Of a stretch of 64,000 nucleotides of DNA, positions 44,260-53,351 are shown piece after piece. A program made the position numbers and the translations under genes. Position 1 is the first letter of the stretch, and every line of letters begins with the position of its first letter. The DNA comes from CAINVV01 sp963663675. Lineage in GTDB: Bacteria > Bacteroidota > Bacteroidia > Bacteroidales > Prolixibacteraceae. The notes under the pieces were generated by a model. That model worked only from the letters and a program-made list of their open reading frames with translations, did no database searches and was not told the DNA's origin. The stretch covers positions 1,178,001 through 1,242,000 of the forward strand of contig OY760498.1 of assembly GCA_963663675.1 (NCBI GenBank). Direction: 5' to 3'.

Positions 44260-45627
44260 CGGTCCCAAGAAATTTGTAGTTATTGTTTCTTTCAGTTGAT
44301 CTCCACTATACAATCCGATTTTGAATGTTGTTTCTTTTCCTGTCAATGCAATTTTTTTCATTTTGACAATCAGGGCCTCTTTCATCTTTCCATTTGGAGG
44401 CAAACTTACTTTACCGCCGGCAATACTTAGCTCCCCGTTAGGGCAGTCGATCAACCTGGGAGTTAACTCAATTGCTTCATTCCCCTTGTTCAGGAACATT
44501 ATCTGGTAAATGTTGGAATAGGTATCATTGCCGAGCTGCTGATACAGTGTGCCTTGCGCTCTCCATAATGTAACATCGATAGTGGTTCTGTTCGCGATAG
44601 TAAACATCAGCGCAACAACAAGAGCAACCAAAACCAGGGAATATGCCACAGACCGGGTATTTAAAAGTGAACGCTTCCCGCTTTCAATACCCTGGAAAGA
44701 GTCATACCGGATCAGGTTACGTGGTTTGTTGATCTTCTTCATCACGGTGTTGCATTCATCGATGCAGGCAGCGCAATGAATGCATTCCAGCTGAGAACCA
44801 TTGCGGATGTCTATTCCGGTGGGACAAACGGCAATACACTGACGGCAGTTTATACAATCACCGCCCTCGCTCACTTTCGGGTTTCTGGGTTCGCCTCTTT
44901 TATAGTCATATATGACAGCGATGGAGTTGTTATCGAGCAATACCCCCTGCATTCTTCCATAAGGACAAAACAAAGTGCAAACCTGCTCTCTGAAATAGGC
45001 ATAAATCCAATAATAGAACAGTGAAAGGGCCATCATAGCGATAAACCCGGCAATATGCTGGCTTACAGGTTCTGAAATTATTTTAAACAACTGATCCGGA
45101 CCAATCACCCACATCAGCAAAACATTGGTAAAAAACAGTGATACTGCAATATACAACGAGTGTTTTAACAGAGAACGTATTTTTAAGGTTAAAGGGGATT
45201 CGGATCTTCTGTTACTTTTCCGGCCATTCCCGTCAATAAGAAATTCTATTTTCCTGTAAACAAGTTCGAGAAAAAGTGTTTGCGGACAAGCCCATCCGCA
45301 CCAGACCCTTCCGAATACCACGGTAAAAAGGACAATGAAAATTACCGCGACAGCCATCACAAGAGCCAGGATATAAGTATCCTCGGCAAACACGGTCAGT
45401 CCAAAAATGAAGAATTTACGGTTGAGTATATCCAGCAGCATAAATGGATGACCACCGAGTTTCAGGAAAGGAGCTAAAATCAGAAATAGGATCAATGTAT
45501 ATCCGACAATATTTCTTCGCTGGTACCATTTCCCATCCGGCTGTTTTGCCCTTATCCATTTTCGCTGACCTGAAGCATCAATGTTTTCCGGACGATCCCG
45601 AAAATCCTGATCACCTGTTTTTCCCAT
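44257..45627 (-). CDS. ccoG: CcoG cytochrome oxidase accessory ferredoxin-type protein
   Basis: About 456 residues, counted from the ATG at 45627 (a frame extending to 45642 is possible but would overlap the ccoP stop). It has five to six membrane helices, the cysteine motifs CGWACPQTLFLELVYRKIE and CTLFCPYGRMQ, and two ferredoxin-type clusters (CINCRQCIAVCPTGIDI, and CIHCAACIDECNTV). It is a cuproreductase that delivers Cu(I) during assembly of cbb3 oxidases. A C-terminal Ig-like periplasmic domain (about 350-456) follows the last helix. It lies between ccoP, 5 bases upstream, and ccoH. The stop codon forms the start of a stem-loop repeat. Confidence 0.92.
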   Translation of the reverse strand: MGKTGDQDFRDRPENIDASGQRKWIRAKQPDGKWYQRRNIVGYTLILFLILAPFLKLGGHPFMLLDILNRKFFIFGLTVFAEDTYILALVMAVAVIFIVLFTVVFGRVWCGWACPQTLFLELVYRKIEFLIDGNGRKSNRRSESPLTLKIRSLLKHSLYIAVSLFFTNVLLMWVIGPDQLFKIISEPVSQHIAGFIAMMALSLFYYWIYAYFREQVCTLFCPYGRMQGVLLDNNSIAVIYDYKRGEPRNPKVSEGGDCINCRQCIAVCPTGIDIRNGSQLECIHCAACIDECNTVMKKINKPRNLIRYDSFQGIESGKRSLLNTRSVAYSLVLVALVVALMFTIANRTTIDVTLWRAQGTLYQQLGNDTYSNIYQIMFLNKGNEAIELTPRLIDCPNGELSIAGGKVSLPPNGKMKEALIVKMKKIALTGKETTFKIGLYSGDQLKETITTNFLGP

Positions 45628-45632
45628 TTTTT

Positions 45633-46226
45633 TTATTTGCACTCAACCCCTTGTGGTGCCTTGGCATTGGGTGGATTTGATCCTTTTAACGAACCTAAAA
45701 TATATCCGGCCACACTTCTGATCTGTGCTTCGGTCATGGTACTCTTGAAGGGTGTCATCCCTTTTTCAGGAACACCTTCGCTAATTAATTTTACAACTTC
45801 TTCCGGTTTGCAACCGTGAATCCAGAAAGAATCTGTCAAATTAGGGCCAATGGCGTTTCCTTCACCTTTGGCGCCATGACAAGCAATACAACCCTTTTCT
45901 GTAAAAAATTTGGCTCCCTGCGCCAATAGTTCCTTGTCGTCCAATGCGATGACAATGTTGCCTCCGGCAGGATTCAGACTACCCATCTGTTTTTCTGCTA
46001 TTGCCTTCTGTTGGTTGTACTCACTGACCTGGTCTTTGCCATTGTTTGGGTAGCCAAAGTAGTTGACAGCATAAAAGAGCGCGAAACCGATAGTCCCTAA
46101 AAACAGGAAGAGAACCCAGTATGGTGACGGGTTGTTTAGCTCCTTGATTCCGTCATAGTCGTGATCGGTAGCATATCTGTCATCCGGAAGATGTGTGTTT
46201 TTAATTTTATCATTCTGATCTGTCAT
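45633..46226 (-). CDS. ccoP: cbb3 oxidase subunit III, mono-haem CcoP
   Basis: A 197-residue membrane-anchored c-type cytochrome. The N-terminal soluble part (DHDYDGIKELNNPSPYW) leads into one membrane helix (residues about 35-55), and then a single cytochrome c domain with CIACH at 113-117 and a Met ligand in EKGMTPFK. Proteobacterial CcoP has two haem c domains and about 300 residues, so this is the short mono-haem form. It brings electrons from cytochrome c to the CcoO haem. The C-terminal end has a lone Cys in GVECK. Confidence 0.92.
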   Translation of the reverse strand: MTDQNDKIKNTHLPDDRYATDHDYDGIKELNNPSPYWVLFLFLGTIGFALFYAVNYFGYPNNGKDQVSEYNQQKAIAEKQMGSLNPAGGNIVIALDDKELLAQGAKFFTEKGCIACHGAKGEGNAIGPNLTDSFWIHGCKPEEVVKLISEGVPEKGMTPFKSTMTEAQIRSVAGYILGSLKGSNPPNAKAPQGVECK

Positions 46227-46354
46227 AACTAACAGTATTATATATTATAAATAGATTAAGTTTTTGATTAATAGTTGTTATGTAAATAGTTTATTATAAA
46301 GAGATTAAATTATAAATTAAAAATCAATCAACTTAAATCAATCATTAATTTTAT

Positions 46355-46543
46355 TCATATTTTATTGTTGGTTAACTCATCTTCTTCGAAGATGGAAGAT
46401 TTGAACCTGATCAGATCCATCTTTGGAATAGCATAAGTGTAGATTACGACTCCAATAAACAAACTGATAAACAGGATGATCCCGATTATATAGTACCATT
46501 CAATCCCATTGATACCCGACAATGTTTCACTGACAAATCCCAT
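46355..46543 (-). CDS. ccoQ: Small CcoQ-like membrane subunit
   Basis: A 62-residue protein with one membrane helix (YYIIGIILFISLFIGVVIYT) and an acidic cytoplasmic tail (SSIFEEDELTN). The position between ccoNO (5 bases upstream) and ccoP identifies it as the small CcoQ/FixQ-type subunit, although the sequence of these proteins is poorly conserved. It would stabilise the complex. A 128-base AT-rich gap separates it from ccoP. Confidence 0.75.
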   Translation of the reverse strand: MGFVSETLSGINGIEWYYIIGIILFISLFIGVVIYTYAIPKMDLIRFKSSIFEEDELTNNKI

Positions 46544-46548
46544 GATTA

Positions 46549-48705
46549 TTATTTTTGAATGTTGGAAGGTGTGGTTCCGGCAGGGGAGATGTCTCTTCCC
46601 AATTTATGGAGGTAAGCAATCAACGCGATTACTTCCTTGGTAGGTTTAATATCAACGCCAGCCTGCTTAAGTTCATCTGCAATCTTACCGGCATCTGCCA
46701 TGAATGACTCAATTGCCTTGCTGTCAAAACCTTCCTGGTAAGGTACGCCAAGCATCCGCATGGCCCTGATTTTAGCAGGTATTTCATTGATATTTACTTC
46801 TTTTTCGAGCAGGAACGAATACGATGGCATGATGGATCCGGGAACAACGACAGTTGGTTTATTAAAGTGGTTGTAATGCCAGATGGCTGTTTTATATGTT
46901 GAACTACCAATATATCCGGCTCTTGCCAAATCCGGACCTGTCCTTCTTGATCCCCACTGGAATGGGTGGTCGTAAACGAATTCACCTATTTTTGAATATT
47001 CACCATATCGGTCAGTCTCAAACCTCAATGCCCTAACCTGTTGCGAATGACAGTTATAGCAGCCATTGGCAATATAGATGTCTCTCCCTGCCAGTTCAAG
47101 CGGCGTATATGGTGTAACAGTCGAGATCGTAGGGATGTTGGACTGAACCTTCAACATCGGAATAATTTCAACGATTCCGCCAATCGCTAATGCAATGAAC
47201 ATTAAAATGGCCAAACGGACTCCCTTTCTTTCAAGCCAGCGGTGTGGTGTTTCACCACTCTGTTCCCTGGTTTCGGTGTTAACAAACCCGGCTGCCTCAG
47301 CCGCTTCATTCGGAACAATCTGTCCTGCGGCCATTGTTTTGCCGATGTTGTACAAGAAAATGATGAACCCTGCTAAAAAGAGCATTCCGCCCAGAATCCG
47401 TATGTGGTACATCGGGAGAATACGGACTGTTGTTTCCATAAAGATCGGGTAAGCCAGCAATCCGTCAGGTGTGTATTCCCTCAGCATAAGCCATTGTGTG
47501 ATGCCGGACCAGTACAGCGGGATGGCAAAAAGGAGTATACCCAGGGTTGCAATCCAGAAATGTGTATTGGCAAGTTTTTTGGAGTAAAGTGGAGTCCTGA
47601 AAAGCTTTGGGACGAGCCAGTAAAGCATTCCAAAGATCAGGCCTCCATTCCAGCCCATTCCTGCAATGTGTGTGTGGGCAATGGTCCAGTCCGTAAAGTG
47701 GCTGACGGCGTTGACACTTTTAAGCGACATCATGGGTCCTTCAAAAGTCGCCATACCATAGGCAGTGATGGCAATAACCATGAATTTAAGCCCCGGGTCT
47801 TCCCTGACTTTATCCCATGCCCCCCTAAGGGTCATCAGTCCATTGATCATTCCTCCCCATGAGGGTGCAATCAACATGACAGAAAAAGTCACACCCAGTG
47901 CCTGAACCCAGTCGGGCAATGCATTATACAGTAAATGGTGTGGCCCTGCCCACATATATAAAAATATCAGGGACCAGAAATGGATAATGGAAAGCTGGTA
48001 CGAGTATATCGGCCTGCCTGATGACTTGGGCAGGTAATAATACATTAAGCCAAGGAATGGTGTCGTCAGGAAGAAAGCAACAGCATTGTGGCCATACCAC
48101 CATTGGACGACTGCGTCCTGAGCCCCAGCATAAACCGGGTAGCTTTTGAGTAACGAAACTGGCAATTCAATTGAATTTACAACATGCAGAATGGTAACTC
48201 CGATAAAAGTCGCAAGATACCACCAAACAGCAGCATAGATGTGCTTCTCGCGGCGCCTGATCACTGTTCCGATCATATTTGCTCCGAAACAGAGCCATGC
48301 GACAGCTATCAGAATGTCGATAGGCCACTCAAGTTCTGCATATTCCTTCCCGGTCGTAAACCCGCCAAGTAAGGTTACTGCTGCAAGGACAATGATTGTT
48401 TGCCAAAGCCAGAAATGTATCTTGCCGAGCATGTCATTGAAAAGTCTGGCTTTCAACACCCTCTGCAATGAATAGTATATACCTGCAAACATGGCATTAC
48501 CGATAAAAGCAAAGATTACTGCATTGGTGTGAACCGGCCTTACTCTGCCGAAAGAAATATATTCTATGCCAAGATTGAGTGCAGGGAAAGCAAGTTCCAA
48601 AGCCGCAATCAACCCTACCAGCAGAGCAACCGCACCCCATACCAGTGTGGCAAGGATGAAGTTTTTAACAATCGCATTGTCATAATTAAATTTCTGTATT
48701 TCCAT
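46549..48705 (-). CDS. ccoNO: cbb3 cytochrome oxidase, fused subunits I and II (CcoN-CcoO)
   Basis: A 718-residue fusion. Residues 1 to about 480 are CcoN: twelve membrane helices with the haem b and b3/CuB histidines (FGRVRPVHTNAVIFAFIGNA, WWYGHNAVAFFLTTPF, AGPHHLLYNALPDW and HTHIAGMGWNGG segments). A linker rich in Glu follows, then a single membrane helix near 500-520 and the CcoO cytochrome c domain with CYNCH near residue 548 and the PGSIMPSYSFL Met-ligand segment. Electrons pass from the CcoO haem to the CcoN centre, where oxygen is reduced. The I/II fusion is characteristic of Bacteroidetes. It reduces oxygen with high affinity, so microaerobic respiration is likely. Confidence 0.95.
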   Translation of the reverse strand: MEIQKFNYDNAIVKNFILATLVWGAVALLVGLIAALELAFPALNLGIEYISFGRVRPVHTNAVIFAFIGNAMFAGIYYSLQRVLKARLFNDMLGKIHFWLWQTIIVLAAVTLLGGFTTGKEYAELEWPIDILIAVAWLCFGANMIGTVIRRREKHIYAAVWWYLATFIGVTILHVVNSIELPVSLLKSYPVYAGAQDAVVQWWYGHNAVAFFLTTPFLGLMYYYLPKSSGRPIYSYQLSIIHFWSLIFLYMWAGPHHLLYNALPDWVQALGVTFSVMLIAPSWGGMINGLMTLRGAWDKVREDPGLKFMVIAITAYGMATFEGPMMSLKSVNAVSHFTDWTIAHTHIAGMGWNGGLIFGMLYWLVPKLFRTPLYSKKLANTHFWIATLGILLFAIPLYWSGITQWLMLREYTPDGLLAYPIFMETTVRILPMYHIRILGGMLFLAGFIIFLYNIGKTMAAGQIVPNEAAEAAGFVNTETREQSGETPHRWLERKGVRLAILMFIALAIGGIVEIIPMLKVQSNIPTISTVTPYTPLELAGRDIYIANGCYNCHSQQVRALRFETDRYGEYSKIGEFVYDHPFQWGSRRTGPDLARAGYIGSSTYKTAIWHYNHFNKPTVVVPGSIMPSYSFLLEKEVNINEIPAKIRAMRMLGVPYQEGFDSKAIESFMADAGKIADELKQAGVDIKPTKEVIALIAYLHKLGRDISPAGTTPSNIQK

Positions 48706-48831
48706 AAGCCTCTTTATGTAACTTGTTTAGTTTACTATTAGTTAGTGTAAGTGCCTCAATTTTTGTTCTTTATGGTTGCTCTGTTGTGCCCTGAAAATTT
48801 TTGGTCCTGAAAATTTAAAGAAAGTCTGAAA

Positions 48832-48993
48832 TTACTTGATTTCATCCTCCTCAGTCTCATCTTCAAAGAGAATCCTGATTGAGGGAGTATAATTGTCGTC
48901 ATACTGGCCTGACCTGACAGCCCATATAAACAGGGCTAAGAATATCAGGGCTGCAAAAAGACTTACACCAATCAACATAAAAAGAATATTCAT
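48832..48993 (-). CDS. ccoS: CcoS oxidase assembly protein
   Basis: A 53-residue membrane protein found by translating the gap upstream of ccoNO. The N-terminal helix (NILFMLIGVSLFAALIFLAL) and the following FIWAVRSGQYDDNY segment are characteristic of CcoS, which is needed for cofactor insertion into the oxidase. The C-terminus is very acidic (FEDETEEDEIK). It opens the cco locus on the - strand, 126 bases before ccoNO. Confidence 0.88.
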   Translation of the reverse strand: MNILFMLIGVSLFAALIFLALFIWAVRSGQYDDNYTPSIRILFEDETEEDEIK

Positions 48994-49377
48994 TTGTAAT
49001 TATTATTGTTAAATTACTGAATATAAAAACGTTATCATGGCCTGCCCCGATCCGGCGGGGGAAAACCCAATGATTTATACATTCCATTCTGAGAACGATA
49101 GTTCAGGTGGGTTTCATTTGAGATCAATTTATTAAACCATAGGTTTTGTGGTACTCCTTAATTGAAAAATTCTGAAAATGTTTTCAAAACACGGGACCAC
49201 AAGTCTCAAGGCAAAACTGATTCTTACCGATTTTTTAGAATCAGTAGGTCAAATCTAAGCATTTTTTTATATTTTGTTTCTCCATTTCAACCCGCAATGC
49301 TCCATTTCAGTCTATGAATTAGGTTAATTTGTAGTTTCTTTGCAAAAAATGTAATCATCTTTGAATTAAGTCAATAA
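48994..49377. other. Divergent intergenic region (ccoS / rhamnosidase)
   Basis: No gene is seen. It carries copy 3 of the stem-loop repeat at 49061-49116 and the divergent promoters of the cco operon and the GH78 gene. No clear TTGAT-N4-ATCAA FNR-like box was found by eye near the cco side. Confidence 0.55.
49061..49116 (-). repeat. Dispersed stem-loop repeat, copy 3 (divergent)
   Basis: Read on the - strand it starts TGAAACCCACCTGAACTATC and ends in GGGTTTTC. The conserved GAACTATCGTT core and the AAACCC/GGGTTT stem agree with copies 1 and 2, but the 3' half is different. It does not follow any recognisable stop codon. Confidence 0.55.
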
Positions 49378-52146
49378 ATGAAAAAAATACAGTTAATTTT
49401 GACGCTTTTTGTATTGATTTTAACTCACCGGGAGGTGTTTTGCTCAAATTTAGAATCATTACAAATTTCTAAATTGAGGTGTGATTTTGTAAAAATTTCC
49501 GGAGAGGGGGCAAAAGTGACACCCAGATTCAGCTGGATAGCTGTTTCAGATTATCGGGGAGCCATTCAAAAGGCATATCAGATCGAAGTTGCATCATCAG
49601 CAGATCATCTTACCAACAGACCAGCCGACATTTGGAATTCCGGCAAGGTCGAGTCAGCCAGCACGCTACTTGTCACCTGTAACGGGAGACCTCTTGAAAG
49701 CAATAAAAGTTATTTCTATCGGGTAACAATCTGGGATGGAAAGGGAAATAGCGCGAAAAGTGAGATTAATCATTTTAAAACCTCCATTCTTGACAATTCG
49801 GAATGGCAGGCAACATGGATTGGAGCAGGCCCTGTGCATGATCCGCTACCACCCAAGGGTTTCTTTTCAGGTGCGAAAGATGAGGGTAACAGTGGTGATT
49901 CTGTTGTTCATGATGGCCGTTCAGTATTACTGAGACATGGTTTTCACCTTGCAGGAAGAGTCCGGACAGCCACAGCTTCAGTTACCGGTCTTGGCCTCTA
50001 TGAGTTTTTTGTCAATGGCAAGAAAGTTGGTGATCAACAGTTATCACCTGCAAAGACCCCTTATCACAAAGAGATATTATTTGACACTTTTGATGTAACC
50101 AGCATGTTAGTCACCGGTAGCAATGTACTGGCCATTCATCTTGGCAACGGATGGTACAATCCTTATAAAAAATGGTGGCAGGAATACAGAATGCAGTGGT
50201 TTGGGCACAAAAAGGCAATACTGCAGTTGCGCCTTGAATATACAGATGGTACCATTGAGACCATTTTGTCGGACCGAAACTGGAAAACTGCACCCGGCCC
50301 TTCCCTTTACAACTGTATCTATGACGGAGAGTTTTATGATGCATCGAAGGAGCCACCAGGCTGGATGAGACCGGGATTCGATGATACTTCATGGAAAAAT
50401 GCGACAGAGGTTGAACCTCCGAAGGGAAAGTTAATTCCGTCGGATATGCCTCCGGTCAGGGTAGTTCAGATTTTTGATCCTAAGAAAGTTACCAAATCAA
50501 CGTCCGGCGCTAAAATCTATGATTTTGGTCAGAATTTCGCAGGTTGGACCCGTATTGTCATGAAGGGAGAAAAGGGGACTAAAATCAAAATCAGGTATTC
50601 TGAGGAGCTTGATTTGTCTGGTAATCTTGATGTCACATGCAATGAAAATGCAAAGGCAACAGCTGAATATATATTAAAAGGGGAGGGGACGGAAGTTTAT
50701 GAACCTCATTTCACCTATTTCGGATTTCAGTTTGCCGAAATCACAACGGAATCCCCTTCGACGGAAATTATAAAAGTAGTAGGTTGTGTGGTTCATTCTG
50801 ATAATCAACCTGCCGGGACATTCAATTGTGACAATGAACTTGTCAATAAAATCCACAAAGCGACAGTTTGGTCACAGAAAAGCAACATGATAGGTTATCC
50901 CATGGATTGTCCCCAGCGTGATGAGCGGCTCGGATGGATGGGAGATGCTCAGGTTACGGCAGAAGAAGCTATGTTCAATTTCGATATGGCAAGGTTTTAC
51001 AGGAATTGGTTCAGCGGAATCAGGGCAAATCAGGATATGACATCCGGAGATATTCCAATTATCTCTCCACGTCCGTATATGCGCGATGAAGGGGTGGAGT
51101 GGAGCAGTACCTACCTGACCATGGTATGGGACAATTACCTTTATTATGGCGACAAGCAACTGATTAATAGTCATTTTGATGCGATGGCCAGATACTTCCG
51201 GTTTTTGGAAGGCCATGCCAGCGGGTTCATTCAGCCAAAAGGCTGGATCGGAGATTGGGGGAGCAGGTCAAAGAACTGGAAAGAGGGTGAACCTGAGTCG
51301 GTCCCTACCGCCTATTTTTACCTGGATGCTGTGCTCTTGTCAAAAATGGCAGGTCTCATTGGCAAAAAATCTGATTCTGTTTATTATGCAGGGATGGCTG
51401 AAAAAATCAAAACTGCATACAATGAAAATTATTTTCAGCCCGGGCAAAATGTTTACCATGATGGCAGTCAAATGGCTGATGCGTTCCCCCTTTACCTTAA
51501 TCTTGTTCCACATGGTCATCGGGAATTGGTGCTGAAATCCCTCGTGGATCAGATCATGGTTACTGATTCCGGCCATCTCACCACAGGAGTTCTGGGGACC
51601 AAATATCTGCCAGAGGTACTTTCAGTTAACGGAAGGGCAGATATTGCATGGATGCTGGTAAATCAGAAAGGATATCCCAGCTGGTCCGAAATGATGAAAA
51701 AATATAATACCATGTGTGAATTCTGGACGCTTAAGCAGTCGCACAACCATGTGATGATGGGAAGTATAGACAGCTGGTTTTATGAGACACTGGCGGGAAT
51801 AAGGCTATTGGAAAATTACCCTGCTTACGGGAAAACAATCCTGCATCCTTACATTCCTGTTGATCTGGGCCGTGTGGATTGCAAACTACAGACAGTACGG
51901 GGAGACTTTAGTTCAGGTTGGGTAAAGAGGGGCAATACCCTGGAAATGAATATTGAGATTCCATTTAATTGCCAGTCAGAGGTTTGGTTACCTTTCAAGC
52001 CCGGTTCTGTCATATATGAATCCGGCAAACCGGTTGAAAATGCAGAGGAGGTTACCCTCGTTAAGAAAGAAGGTGATGTGATCGCGTATAAGATAGGATC
52101 AGGAAGGTATCGGTTTGAGGTCAGATTTCCCTCTGGAAAATTCTGA
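49378..52146 (+). CDS. GH78 alpha-L-rhamnosidase
   Basis: A 922-residue exported glycoside hydrolase with a signal peptide (KKIQLILTLFVLILTHREVFCS). Domains in order: an N-terminal fibronectin-like/beta domain (about 28-140), a beta-sandwich carbohydrate-binding type domain (about 175-330), a linking beta domain (to about 460), the (alpha/alpha)6 catalytic barrel (about 470-820, with MDCPQRDERLGWMGDAQ and the GWIGDWGS motif carrying acidic catalytic residues) and a C-terminal beta-sandwich. It releases terminal alpha-L-rhamnose from plant or bacterial glycans. No SusC/D, transporter or rhamnose catabolic gene is next to it, so it is not part of a visible utilisation locus. Its 3' end overlaps the convergent GNAT-like gene by 26 bases. 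Confidence 0.93.
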   Translation: MKKIQLILTLFVLILTHREVFCSNLESLQISKLRCDFVKISGEGAKVTPRFSWIAVSDYRGAIQKAYQIEVASSADHLTNRPADIWNSGKVESASTLLVTCNGRPLESNKSYFYRVTIWDGKGNSAKSEINHFKTSILDNSEWQATWIGAGPVHDPLPPKGFFSGAKDEGNSGDSVVHDGRSVLLRHGFHLAGRVRTATASVTGLGLYEFFVNGKKVGDQQLSPAKTPYHKEILFDTFDVTSMLVTGSNVLAIHLGNGWYNPYKKWWQEYRMQWFGHKKAILQLRLEYTDGTIETILSDRNWKTAPGPSLYNCIYDGEFYDASKEPPGWMRPGFDDTSWKNATEVEPPKGKLIPSDMPPVRVVQIFDPKKVTKSTSGAKIYDFGQNFAGWTRIVMKGEKGTKIKIRYSEELDLSGNLDVTCNENAKATAEYILKGEGTEVYEPHFTYFGFQFAEITTESPSTEIIKVVGCVVHSDNQPAGTFNCDNELVNKIHKATVWSQKSNMIGYPMDCPQRDERLGWMGDAQVTAEEAMFNFDMARFYRNWFSGIRANQDMTSGDIPIISPRPYMRDEGVEWSSTYLTMVWDNYLYYGDKQLINSHFDAMARYFRFLEGHASGFIQPKGWIGDWGSRSKNWKEGEPESVPTAYFYLDAVLLSKMAGLIGKKSDSVYYAGMAEKIKTAYNENYFQPGQNVYHDGSQMADAFPLYLNLVPHGHRELVLKSLVDQIMVTDSGHLTTGVLGTKYLPEVLSVNGRADIAWMLVNQKGYPSWSEMMKKYNTMCEFWTLKQSHNHVMMGSIDSWFYETLAGIRLLENYPAYGKTILHPYIPVDLGRVDCKLQTVRGDFSSGWVKRGNTLEMNIEIPFNCQSEVWLPFKPGSVIYESGKPVENAEEVTLVKKEGDVIAYKIGSGRYRFEVRFPSGKF

Positions 52147-53245
52147 ACTTCTTGTACACCTTACCTCCGAATTTTTCCATCTCGGCTCTCACCTTGGTAT
52201 TATATTCCAGTTCAAGATGAGAATCCATCACAGTCTTACCTGTTTCCTTCGCCGATCTTACCAGTTGCAGACCCATCCAAACATCCAGTCCGCGTCCCTG
52301 GTAATGGGGGTCAATAGCCCCCAAAAGCAGGTTTACCTGTTTGGTTTTGCGGGCCGCTGCAAAAATCTTGAAAATACCAAATGGGAAAAGATAACCTTTT
52401 GATTTCTTTATGCCTTCGCTTATATCAGCCATGCCGATAAACAGCGCTATGATATCGTTATTCTCATTGACAATCAACTTTACATACCTTGGGTTGATTA
52501 AAAACAGGTACTTGTTGGCAAAATCGTCCATCTCCTTTTCATTGAAAGGAATAAAACCGTATATGTCGCCAAATGTATTATTAACCAATTTGAGAGCTGG
52601 CCTGATAAGGGGTTTGATTTGACGCCTGGAGGTAAACTCGAGCAGTTTTAAATTTGAATTCCTTTCTTCAGCCCGTTGCAAAATTTTCTGGTGAAGTTCT
52701 GGAATCTGTTCAGGAATCGGAATCTGATATACTACAAGGTCAACCTTTTTTGTAAAACCTGCAGATTCAGTAAGATTGACCATGTAGGGGAAATTGCAGT
52801 TGGAAGCAATGACAACGGGTTTGTCGTAACCTTCAATCAGAAATCCCTGTGGATCTTTATCAGAAAAAGCAAGAGGGCCTACTATTGTGTCCATTCCGAA
52901 AGACTTCCCCCACTCCGCCACAAAGTTTATCAGGGCATCGAAGACTTCCTGATCATTAAATGTTTCGAGATTGGAAAACCTGACATGATTTTCGTTGTGG
53001 GATTTGTTGTACTCCTTGCTGATTAATCCCATGCACCTTCCTGCACACTTTTCGCCTTTGTATGCAAGCAACAGGATATGTTCACAATGATCGAACAATC
53101 CATTCTTTTTTGGATCAAAATAGGTCCATTCATCCATATAAAGGGGTGGAACCCAATTGTTATGGTCTTTGTGGATTTCTGCTGGGAGATGAATAAAAAG
53201 ACGCAGGTCTTTCTTGGTTTTAACTTTTCTGATAGTTACGGTCAT
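52121..53245 (-). CDS. GNAT-like hypothetical protein (about 374 residues)
   Basis: A soluble 374-residue protein that I recognise as the large Bacteroidetes type with a GNAT-like fold, from the N-terminal pattern LFIHLPAEIHKDHNNWVPPL, the DTIVGPLAFSDKDPQGFLIEGYD segment and the final LLGAIDPHYQGRGLDVWMG (the acetyl-CoA-binding QGRG loop near 314). The substrate is unknown. TAATTTTG at 53257-53250 on the - strand matches the -7 box and lies 4 bases before the ATG, so the transcript may have almost no leader. Its 3' end overlaps the rhamnosidase gene on the other strand by 26 bases. Confidence 0.72.
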   Translation of the reverse strand: MTVTIRKVKTKKDLRLFIHLPAEIHKDHNNWVPPLYMDEWTYFDPKKNGLFDHCEHILLLAYKGEKCAGRCMGLISKEYNKSHNENHVRFSNLETFNDQEVFDALINFVAEWGKSFGMDTIVGPLAFSDKDPQGFLIEGYDKPVVIASNCNFPYMVNLTESAGFTKKVDLVVYQIPIPEQIPELHQKILQRAEERNSNLKLLEFTSRRQIKPLIRPALKLVNNTFGDIYGFIPFNEKEMDDFANKYLFLINPRYVKLIVNENNDIIALFIGMADISEGIKKSKGYLFPFGIFKIFAAARKTKQVNLLLGAIDPHYQGRGLDVWMGLQLVRSAKETGKTVMDSHLELEYNTKVRAEMEKFGGKVYKKFRIFQREI

Positions 53246-53351
53246 GCGGCAAAATTAAAAAAGTTTTTAGTAATTGCACAAATAGCACAAATTGGCATAT
53301 GTACTATTAATATGAGAAGACAACTTAGGCACTGCAAAAAACGTTAACTTA

